In this document: one piece after another, positions 32,671-38,722 of the stretch
Position numbering within the stretch: the stretch's first letter is position 1
Layout: each line of letters opens with the position of its first letter
Origin: Acidimicrobiaceae bacterium
GTDB lineage: Bacteria; Actinomycetota; Acidimicrobiia; Acidimicrobiales; RAAP-2
Direction: 5' to 3'
Assembly: GCA_003161575.1 (NCBI GenBank)
Contig: PMOE01000009.1
Coordinates: 577 to 39,298 of the forward strand
DNA length: 38,722 bases
Program-made: the position numbers and the translations under genes
The notes under the pieces: model-generated
The model's input: the letters and a program-made list of their open reading frames with translations, nothing else
Databases searched by the model: none
What the model was told of the DNA's origin: nothing

Positions 32671-33804
32671 TCACACCAGTTCTTTGATCTCCAAGGAACG
32701 CTCCCGGGCCTCGGCCGCCTGCAGCTCCCACTTCGCCTCGATCCCCCCAAAGCGCCACACCCCGAGCGCGACGACCCATGTCACGACGAAGATCCCGACA
32801 ATGATGAATCCCGCCCGATTGATATTGAAGTTGTGCACGAAGGACCAGAAACCGCCGGTCGCATTCGTCTCTTGGGCGATGAGACCCAGGATCTCGACGG
32901 TACCGATGAAGAGGGCGACGAACACCGACAATCCGGTGATGGTCAAGTTGTAGTAGATCTTCCGGATCGGTTTGGCAAAGGCCCAGTCGTAGGCGAAGTT
33001 CATGAAGCACCCGTCGAGGGTGTCGAAGAGGCACATGCCGGCGGCAAAGAGAATTGGCAGGGAGAGCACGGCGTAGAACGGAAGGCCACCCACCACGGCC
33101 GATCCGGCCAGGACGAGCAGGGCGACTTCGCTGGCAGTGTCGAATCCGAGACCGAAGAGGGCGCCGAGGGGATACATCTTCCATGGTGCGTCGATCCGCC
33201 TGGCGTAGCCGCCGAAGAATCGATTCATCAATCCGCGGCTGTCGAGTTGGCGCTCGAGCTCCGCGTCGTCGTACTTCCCTTGTCGCATTTCCCGGGAGAC
33301 CCTGATGATGGAGATCAGCACGAGGAGATTGAGCAGGCCGATGAGGTAGAGAAAGGTCCCCGAGACCGACGTACCAATGATCCCGGTCCATTTGTGAAAT
33401 GCCGAGGTGTCGTTTCTCACGGCTCCGTTAAGGGCACGGATCCCGAAGTTCAACACCAACGCGAGGAGGAAGACGATCGTCGAGTGCCCGAGCGAGAAGA
33501 AGTATCCGACGCTGAGCGGCCGCTCGCCGTCTTGGACCAGCTTGCGCGTCGTATTGTCTATCGCCGCGATGTGGTCGGCGTCGAAGGCGTGGCGCATGCC
33601 GAGCGTGTAGGCGAGGATCCCTGTCCCGAAGCCGAAGATTTCGGTCTTGTTGACGTGGTAGTGCCCGCTCGTCGAGGCGGCCAACAGTCCCCAACCCAGG
33701 ACGTTCAGCCCGAGGACGCTGAAGGCCATCGCGCCGACGCAGGCCCACTCCCTCGGCGTGAGGCCGTCACGGATCCTCGCCAGTCTCGCCCGTGGGTCAG
33801 CCAT
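32671..33804 (-). CDS. NiCoT-family nickel/cobalt transporter
   Basis: This 377-aa inner-membrane permease carries the NiCoT signature RHAFDADHIAAIDNTTRK (71-88) with the essential H-x4-D-H core. It also has FSLGHSTIVFLLAL (about 103) and LGFDTASEVALLVLAG (about 219), all family motifs. About eight helices are visible. It imports Ni(II) or Co(II) with high affinity for enzymes such as hydrogenase, urease or cobalamin-dependent proteins. The ATG follows GAGAGGG. None of those enzymes is in this window. It is transcribed away from the DUF169/NfuA/ATP-grasp/radical SAM block, 473 bp off. Confidence 0.9.
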   Translation of the reverse strand: MADPRARLARIRDGLTPREWACVGAMAFSVLGLNVLGWGLLAASTSGHYHVNKTEIFGFGTGILAYTLGMRHAFDADHIAAIDNTTRKLVQDGERPLSVGYFFSLGHSTIVFLLALVLNFGIRALNGAVRNDTSAFHKWTGIIGTSVSGTFLYLIGLLNLLVLISIIRVSREMRQGKYDDAELERQLDSRGLMNRFFGGYARRIDAPWKMYPLGALFGLGFDTASEVALLVLAGSAVVGGLPFYAVLSLPILFAAGMCLFDTLDGCFMNFAYDWAFAKPIRKIYYNLTITGLSVFVALFIGTVEILGLIAQETNATGGFWSFVHNFNINRAGFIIVGIFVVTWVVALGVWRFGGIEAKWELQAAEARERSLEIKELV

Positions 33805-34277
33805 CCCTCTCAGATCTCCTCGGCCGCGGCCCCTCCTGGGAGCCTACGGAAGATGCGAGCAGCTCGCAATAGCGTTTGCTACGCGGTTTGGACTGCCCGA
33901 CTCGGGAGCTGGGGCGGCGTGAGAACCACCATCTGGAGCGACGGCGGCGTCTCCGAATCGAACAGGGGGACCTGGCGACGGCCGGCCGAGGGACGTGTCC
34001 GCGGACATCGCTCCTGGACCAGCTGATGTTGGCGGCGACAACGAGAGTTTCGAGGGGCCGCGGCCGGTGGCAAGACCGCTGCACTCCATTCTGGGGTCGT
34101 ACTGATCGGAGAAGAAATACCGAAGCTGGTAGGCCGACTTGTTTGGCCAACATGCACGCTTCTTTGTACCTATCGGCTAGAGAACAACTTCTGGCACGAG
34201 CGGGCACCGACCCGCAGGAGGCCATGGCGCCCCTGATGAGATTTGGCCGCCGATTACCGCTCTGCAAGACTGTGTGT
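33805..34277. other. Intergenic region without a clear gene
   Basis: It separates the divergent NiCoT and DUF169 genes. Open frames extend through it in several phases, which is common at this base composition, but none has domain content or a start signal. It should hold both promoters; I found no recognisable operator or riboswitch. Confidence 0.35.
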
Positions 34278-35009
34278 ATGCCGAATGCAACGCCATGGTC
34301 CGAGGCCGCCGCCTCTCTCACCGCAGCGTTGCGCTTGGCCACACCTCCGATCGCCATCACGTTCTGCGATTCGGCTCCCGCCGGGGTGGCCCCGTTCGAC
34401 ACCCCCATGCCCGAACCTGCTCCCGATGGTCGGACCGGTCGGGTCCCCGCAGGTTGTGTGTTTTGGACCAAGGCAGTCGAGCGAACCTTCAGCACTGTCG
34501 CCCAAGACCACGCCAACTGCAGCGTCGGAAGTCTCACTCACGGGTTCGTCCCCCTCGAGGAGATCGCTGGACGAGGAGACGTCGCGGCCTTGGTCAAATC
34601 GGGGTGGGTGACGATGGACATGGTCCCGACCATCCCGGTCGTCGCGGATCGTCCCGAGATCGTGACCTATGGCCCACTGGCGGAGACCCCAGTCGATCCC
34701 GACGTGGTCATGATCCGCATCAATGCCAAGCAGCTCATGGTTCTCTCCGACGCGCTCGACGACCTGAGAATCGACGGGAAGCCCCAGTGCCACATCGTGG
34801 CCGTGGCCAAGCAGCACGGCGAGGTGGCGGTGAGCGTCGGGTGCATGCTGAGTCGTACTCGGACGGCAATGTCCAGCGCCGAGATGACATGCGCCATTCC
34901 GGCCAGCCGGCTGCACGAAGTGCTCCAGCGGGTCCAGGCGACGGCTGCGACCGACGCCATCGTGGCGGCGTACGCGGCCGAGGACGCCCGCCGCTTCGTC
35001 GGGCTCTAG
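34278..35009 (+). CDS. DUF169 (COG2043) family protein
   Basis: This 243-aa protein has ATPPIAITFCDSAPAGVAPF near the start, then GCVFWTKAVERTFSTVAQDH followed by NCSVGSLTHGF. The core holds Cys60, His78, Cys81 and His88, with more cysteines at 171, 189 and 205. This clustering suggests a metal or Fe-S site (inference). The family occurs in archaea and scattered bacteria and has no established function. I chose the ATG at 34278, since the upstream extension is not protein-like. Its stop is 3 bp from the stop of the convergent NfuA-like gene. Confidence 0.8.
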   Translation: MPNATPWSEAAASLTAALRLATPPIAITFCDSAPAGVAPFDTPMPEPAPDGRTGRVPAGCVFWTKAVERTFSTVAQDHANCSVGSLTHGFVPLEEIAGRGDVAALVKSGWVTMDMVPTIPVVADRPEIVTYGPLAETPVDPDVVMIRINAKQLMVLSDALDDLRIDGKPQCHIVAVAKQHGEVAVSVGCMLSRTRTAMSSAEMTCAIPASRLHEVLQRVQATAATDAIVAAYAAEDARRFVGL

Positions 35010-35012
35010 GAC

Positions 35013-35651
35013 CTACTTCTTGGCGGCCTCGTAGTACGGGTTGGTACCCGCCGCGTGGTCGGTCACGTCGATGACCCGAGTGATCTCGGGGACCGAGTCG
35101 CGCAAGGCCACTTCGATTCCCTGACTCAAGGTCACCGACGCCATCCCGCAGCCGGCGCAGCCCCCGCTCAAGCGGAGATACGCCGCCTCGTCTTCGACGG
35201 CCACCAGGTCGGCGCGGCCCCCGTGGGCGGCGATGGAGGGATTGATCTGCTGTTCGAGCACCTGGAGAATGCGCTGAGCCACGTCGCCGCTCAAGTCGGC
35301 CGGCGGACCGGCCATGGCCGGGCTGCCGGCAGCCGGAGGCTGGTTCGGGTTCTCGATGACCATCCCGCCGTCGCTCAAGTCGAGGACCGATCCGCGCACC
35401 TGGGCGACGCTGTCGGCCGGGACGACGAGCGTCAGGCCGCCACGCCCGTGCGACCAGTCGTCGTCGCGGGCATCGGCGGCCGCCTGGAAGTACATCTCAT
35501 AGGTGTAGGCGCCCTCGCTCGAACCGCTGATCTCGATCCAAAGGGCGAGTGACTCCGGGCGGTCCTCACCGTCTCGAAGTTCGAGGACCTTGGTCAGCGC
35601 GTCGTCGGTCACTCGCAGGACTTCCACGCCGGTGGTCTCGGTGTCGCTCAC
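35013..35651 (-). CDS. NfuA-like Fe-S cluster scaffold/carrier
   Basis: This 212-aa protein has an N-terminal A-type-like domain that lacks the cysteines of IscA (about 8-100) and a linker rich in Pro/Ala. The C-terminal NifU domain (about 118-200) has LEQQINPSIAAHGGRADLVA and GGCAGCGMASVTLSQGIE. The cluster ligands are Cys165 and Cys168. Such proteins carry [4Fe-4S] clusters to client enzymes. The GTG at 35651 lies 48 bp from the divergent ATP-grasp start. The adjacent radical SAM protein is an obvious client, since it needs a [4Fe-4S] cluster (inference). Confidence 0.88.
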   Translation of the reverse strand: MSDTETTGVEVLRVTDDALTKVLELRDGEDRPESLALWIEISGSSEGAYTYEMYFQAAADARDDDWSHGRGGLTLVVPADSVAQVRGSVLDLSDGGMVIENPNQPPAAGSPAMAGPPADLSGDVAQRILQVLEQQINPSIAAHGGRADLVAVEDEAAYLRLSGGCAGCGMASVTLSQGIEVALRDSVPEITRVIDVTDHAAGTNPYYEAAKK

Positions 35652-35677
35652 GTGAATGCCTTCATTCCGTCGGTCGG

Positions 35678-35692
35678 GGATCGGTACGATCC
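35678..35692. promoter_or_regulatory. Palindrome in the NfuA / ATP-grasp divergent promoter
   Basis: GGATCG-GTA-CGATCC is a perfect inverted repeat in a 48-bp divergent gap. It overlaps TACGAT (35685-35690), a plausible -10 that would start the transcript almost at the ATP-grasp ATG (35700). A regulator bound here could control both the Fe-S carrier and the ATP-grasp/radical SAM operon. Confidence 0.5.
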
Positions 35693-35699
35693 TACCGGC

Positions 35700-36908
35700 A
35701 TGCCCCGCATCCTCCTTCTTCTGCCGACGGCCACCTACCGGGCCTCGGATTTCTTGCGGGCGGCCGACCGACTGGGGGTCGACGTCGTGGTCGGCTCCGA
35801 GCACCGTCAGGCACTGGCCCCCGTCATGGGCGACCGGGCCGTCGTCGTGCCTCTCGATCGACCCGACGCCGCCGTCGACGCCATCGTGGCCCTCCACGAG
35901 CGATCTCCGCTCGACGCCGTCCTCGCCGTCGATGACCAGGGGGTCGTGGTGGCCGCCTCGGCCGCGGAGCGCCTGGGCCTGCGGCACAATCCGCCCGATG
36001 CGGTGGCCCGCACGAGGGATAAGGGGGCGATGCGGGACCGATTGGCCGCCGGGGGGCTCCCCCAGCCGGCGTACCGGATCGTCGGAGAGGGCGCCGATGT
36101 GGCCGGGGCGGCGGCCGAGGTCGGCTATCCCTGCGTGATCAAACCCGTGTCTCGGGCGGCCAGCCAGGGGGTCATCCGGGTCGAGGATGAGATCGAGGCC
36201 GCAGCCGCCGAGCTCCGCATCCGCGCCATCTTGGATCCCTGCGTCGAGCCCCTGCTCGTCGAGTCCTTCGTGCCGGGGGCCGAGGTGGCACTCGAGGGCC
36301 TGCTCGTCGGAGGGCGATTGGACGTGCTGGCAGTATTCGACAAGCCCGATGCGATGGACGGACCCTTCTTCGAAGAAACCATCTACGTCACCCCATCGCG
36401 CCAACCCCGATCGGTCCTGGCCGACGCGGAAACCACGGTTGGCCGGGCGGCGACGGCGTTGGGGTTGGCCGAGGGCCCGGTGCACGCCGAGCTGCGGGTC
36501 GGCGGGACCACCGCGGTCACGGTGCTCGAGCTCGCCGCTCGCTCCATCGGTGGCCTGTGCGCCCGGGCCTTGGTGTTCGGGACCGGGACGACCCTCGAAG
36601 AGATCATCATCGCCCACGCTCTGGGTATCGGGCTGGGCGCACTGCGCCGGGAGGTTCGGGCGTCGGGCGTCATGATGCTGCCGATCCGGTCGGGCGGGAC
36701 TCTGGTCGGGGTGGCGGGGCGCGAGCGCGCCCTCGGTATCGACGGGGTCGACGGGGTCGAGATCAGCATCCCATCCGGACGCCCGGTGGTGCCCCTTCCC
36801 GAGGGCGACCGTTATCTCGGCTTCGTCTTTGCCCATGGAGGCTCGCCCCAAGACGTCGAGGACACCCTCCGTCGGGCCGAGGCCTGTCTCGAGGTCACGG
36901 TGAGTTGA
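35700..36908 (+). CDS. ATP-grasp domain protein
   Basis: This 402-aa enzyme has a Rossmann-like N-terminal preATP-grasp part (MPRILLLLPTATYRASDFLR ... LDAVLAVDDQGVVVAASAAE). The ATP-grasp fold follows, with YPCVIKPVSRAASQGVIRVE (Lys148) and PLLVESFVPGAEVALEGLLV. The acidic/Arg-Ser-Ile-Gly-Gly segment LELAARSIGGLCARALVFGT lies near 277-296. Such enzymes use ATP to activate a carboxylate and join it to an amine or thiol. The substrate is unknown. It is the first gene of an operon with the radical SAM gene (41 bp gap). Confidence 0.85.
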   Translation: MPRILLLLPTATYRASDFLRAADRLGVDVVVGSEHRQALAPVMGDRAVVVPLDRPDAAVDAIVALHERSPLDAVLAVDDQGVVVAASAAERLGLRHNPPDAVARTRDKGAMRDRLAAGGLPQPAYRIVGEGADVAGAAAEVGYPCVIKPVSRAASQGVIRVEDEIEAAAAELRIRAILDPCVEPLLVESFVPGAEVALEGLLVGGRLDVLAVFDKPDAMDGPFFEETIYVTPSRQPRSVLADAETTVGRAATALGLAEGPVHAELRVGGTTAVTVLELAARSIGGLCARALVFGTGTTLEEIIIAHALGIGLGALRREVRASGVMMLPIRSGGTLVGVAGRERALGIDGVDGVEISIPSGRPVVPLPEGDRYLGFVFAHGGSPQDVEDTLRRAEACLEVTVS

Positions 36909-36949
36909 CCCGCACCTCGAGGGAATCAGCCACCAGTAGTCTCGGGAGC

Positions 36950-38341
36950 ATGCGGGTCCTGCTGGTGTCCACCTACGAGCTGGGCCAGCAGCCCCTGTCG
37001 GTGGCCACCGCGGCCACCGCGCTGGTCGCCAGCGGCCATGACGTCCGCTGCGTCGACGTCGCCGTTGACTCCCTCGACGAGGCGGCGGTCGATTGGGCCG
37101 ACAAGGTGGCCCTCTCGGTGCCCATGCATACCGCCATGCGCCTGGCCCTGGCGGTCGCAGAAGCGGTCCGGATCCGCCGACCTGAGCTCCCGTTGTGCTT
37201 CTTCGGGCTCTACGCCGGGGTGAGCCGGGATCTCACCGTCCGATCGAGCGCCGATGCGGTCATCGCCGGGGAATACGAGGCGGGGCTGGTGGCATGGGCG
37301 TCGGGGGTGGACCCGGGGCCGGCCATCCAGTTGGCCCGCGTCGGCTCACGCGTCCCTTCCCGCCACCTCCTCGCGCCCCTCGAGAACTACACCCGGTTGA
37401 TAGTCGGGGGCGAGGAACGGCTGGTGGGATCGGTCGCGGCCAGCCGGGGCTGCTCGCACCGCTGCCGGCACTGTCCGGTGCCGGTCGTCTACGACGGCCG
37501 GGTCCGGGCGGTCGACCAGAAGGTGCTCCTGACCGACGTCGATCAGTTGGTCGACGCCGGTGCCGCGCACCTGTCGTTCGCCGACCCCGACTTCCTGAAC
37601 GCCCCGCACCACTCCCGGCGCGTCGTCGCCGCCATTCACGGGCGCCACCCGCATCTGACCTTCGACTGCACGACCAAGGTGGAACACATCCTGCGCTACC
37701 CCGAGGTGTGGCCCGAGTTCAAAGACGCGGGGTGCGTGTTCGTCGTCTCGGCCTTCGAATCGGCGAGCGACACGGTCCTTCAACACCTCGACAAGGGTCA
37801 TAGTGTTGCCGAGGCCTCCAGGGCGGTCACCATGCTGCGAGAACACGGCATCGAGGTGCGCCCCTCATGGCTGCCATTCACGCCGTGGACCACCCTCGAG
37901 GGCCTGAGGGACCTGCTTGACTTCGTGATCGCCCACGACCTGGTGGTGAACGTGGACCCCGTCCAATACACCGTCCGCTTGTTGGTACCCGAAGGTTCGC
38001 TGCTGCTCACCGAGCCCGCCATGACACCTCATCTCGGCCACTTTGATCCGGCCCGGCTGGGATGGACCTGGTCGCACCCAGATCCCGCCCTCGACCAACT
38101 CCAAACAGAGCTGGCCGCCCTGGTCGAAGAGCGCGTCGAGGAGCCCCCGGCCGTGACGTTCATCGAGATCGACGCCATGGTCCGGGCCAGGGTGACGGCG
38201 GTCTCGCCTCCCCCTCTCCTCGGGTCCCGTTCAACGGGAGCACCCGGCCCCCGGGCCCGTCTCAGCGAGCCCTGGTTCTGTTGCAGCGAGCCCACCCAGG
38301 TTCAGTTGGCGCCGCTCGCACCACTCGGTTCGCCGGGGTGA
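36950..38341 (+). CDS. Radical SAM protein with CCSEP tail (CUAEP/CCAEP-tail family)
   Basis: This 463-aa protein has an N-terminal Rossmann/B12-binding-like domain (1-150: MRVLLVSTYELGQQPLSVAT). The radical SAM core follows, with the cluster motif C-SHR-C-RH-C (Cys168, Cys172, Cys175) in ASRGCSHRCRHCPVPVVYDG. A flexible C-terminus ends with SEPWFCCSEPTQVQLAPLAP (Cys444, Cys445). I recall a family annotated 'CUAEP/CCAEP-tail radical SAM (seleno)protein', in which the first Cys can be selenocysteine; here both are plain Cys codons (TGT TGC, 38279-38284). GGGAG precedes the ATG. The reaction and substrate are unknown. Confidence 0.86.
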   Translation: MRVLLVSTYELGQQPLSVATAATALVASGHDVRCVDVAVDSLDEAAVDWADKVALSVPMHTAMRLALAVAEAVRIRRPELPLCFFGLYAGVSRDLTVRSSADAVIAGEYEAGLVAWASGVDPGPAIQLARVGSRVPSRHLLAPLENYTRLIVGGEERLVGSVAASRGCSHRCRHCPVPVVYDGRVRAVDQKVLLTDVDQLVDAGAAHLSFADPDFLNAPHHSRRVVAAIHGRHPHLTFDCTTKVEHILRYPEVWPEFKDAGCVFVVSAFESASDTVLQHLDKGHSVAEASRAVTMLREHGIEVRPSWLPFTPWTTLEGLRDLLDFVIAHDLVVNVDPVQYTVRLLVPEGSLLLTEPAMTPHLGHFDPARLGWTWSHPDPALDQLQTELAALVEERVEEPPAVTFIEIDAMVRARVTAVSPPPLLGSRSTGAPGPRARLSEPWFCCSEPTQVQLAPLAPLGSPG

Positions 38342-38346
38342 GGTGC

Positions 38347-38367
38347 GCCCGCCGGCTAACGGTGGGC
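38347..38367 (+). terminator. Hairpin just after the radical SAM gene
   Basis: GCCCGCCG-GCTAA-CGGTGGGC forms eight pairs (one G-T) six bases after the stop codon, the right place to end the ATP-grasp/radical SAM transcript. There is no T-tract. Confidence 0.45.
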
Positions 38368-38617
38368 AATCAGTCTCGATCTCCTGGCCGCACCGGATGC
38401 CGGTGGCTCGAGGAGCGACCGTGATCCTGGCGGCCCGGCGATCGGTGGCGGCGTCAAACCGACACCCCCGGGCGGGACTCCGAGGGTCCCAGCAGACCTC
38501 GGACCCGATGACGCCTCGGACAACCTGAGCGTCAGGTTCACCCAACCGCGGGGATCACTCTCACGGACTTCTCATTCCTCAGCGCACCCAAGGCACCGGC
38601 GTCTGTGCCACGAATCG

Positions 38618-38722
38618 CTATGCGGGCGACGCCATCCCGACGACGGGCTGGTTCAGGGGTTGGCCGCCCTCAGATCCGAGGAAGGTGGCGTCGCCGAAGG
38701 AGAAGATGCCGCCGTCGGAGGC
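38618..38722 (-). CDS. DGGVF-repeat protein, C-terminal end only
   Basis: The last 34 residues of a gene continue beyond the right edge: [20 protein letters not shown] followed by [14 protein letters not shown] and a TAG stop. The [10 protein letters not shown] core and 'PVVGMA' strand match the DGGVF repeats of the protein at 14795-16828, but the G-S-E-G-G-Q-P-L-N spacer marks a different sub-type. A second, larger repeat protein evidently lies next door. Confidence 0.75.
   Translation of the reverse strand, partial: ASDGGIFSFGDATFLGSEGGQPLNQPVVGMASPA

Noticed and set aside
32425..34026. 533-codon plus-strand open frame
   Set aside because: It is antisense to the NiCoT transporter, whose family motifs are clear; the frame is a high-GC shadow.
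35652..36851. Minus-strand open frame extending the NfuA-like gene to 36851
   Set aside because: It runs antisense through the ATP-grasp gene and has Arg/Gly/Asp-rich shadow composition; the real start is the GTG at 35651.
36950..38341. Selenocysteine (in-frame TGA) in the radical SAM tail
   Set aside because: Both tail codons are Cys (TGT, TGC), and the only TGA is the final stop.

Overview
High-GC actinobacterial chromosome, most likely from the class Acidimicrobiia (inference). Pointers are a mycothiol-dependent (MDMPI) enzyme, a deazaflavin (F420)-type nitroreductase, PadR/HAAS modules, many GTG/TTG starts, and DGGVF-repeat secreted proteins, which I associate with that class. I saw no rRNA, tRNA, CRISPR array, intact transposase or prophage.

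Layout. 1-152: 3' end of a pyridoxamine-oxidase-type gene. 315-2627: GntR(YtrA)-ABC ATPase-permease operon with an operator-like inverted repeat. 2840-3260: small HTH gene behind two tandem palindromes, probably leaderless. 3390-4475: Ddn-type nitroreductase and a frameshifted DHFR-like gene. 4684-6546: CsoR repressor and a YraQ/ArsP-type permease, divergent from a DUF6457 gene, with a CsoR-type operator between them. 6906-10054: PadR-HAAS-ABC ATPase-permease operon. 10258-11594: a second PadR + HAAS-like membrane protein pair. 11802-13900: DUF2252 kinase-fold protein and a truncated haemoglobin. 14262-17490: small protein, a 677-aa secreted beta-helix/DGGVF repeat protein, and a 5'-truncated methyltransferase. 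17491-21395: gene-poor stretch with a metallo-beta-lactamase-fold hydrolase, a small zinc-ribbon-like membrane protein and a CaiB/BaiF CoA-transferase. 21663-25846: 5'-3' exonuclease, mycothiol-dependent enzyme, dimeric alpha/beta-barrel protein and ABC exporter. 26419-28607: candidate structured leader followed by a histidine kinase/response regulator pair. 28731-32361: membrane protein, secreted phosphoesterase, small anchored protein, and decayed sequence. 32671-38341: NiCoT nickel/cobalt transporter, DUF169 protein, NfuA-like Fe-S scaffold, ATP-grasp enzyme and a radical SAM protein. 38618-38722: C-terminus of another DGGVF-repeat protein.

How the genes fit together. Several blocks pair a regulator with the genes it probably controls: GntR with its ABC transporter, two PadR modules, CsoR with the permease, and the HK/RR pair. 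The most intriguing block is the right end. There an ATP-grasp enzyme and a radical SAM protein ending in a Cys-Cys-Ser-Glu-Pro tail form an operon, divergent from an Fe-S cluster carrier and next to a Cys-rich DUF169 protein and a nickel/cobalt importer. The radical SAM protein resembles what I recall as the uncharacterised CUAEP/CCAEP-tail (seleno)protein family. No product or function is known to me, so this is the best candidate for an undescribed pathway.
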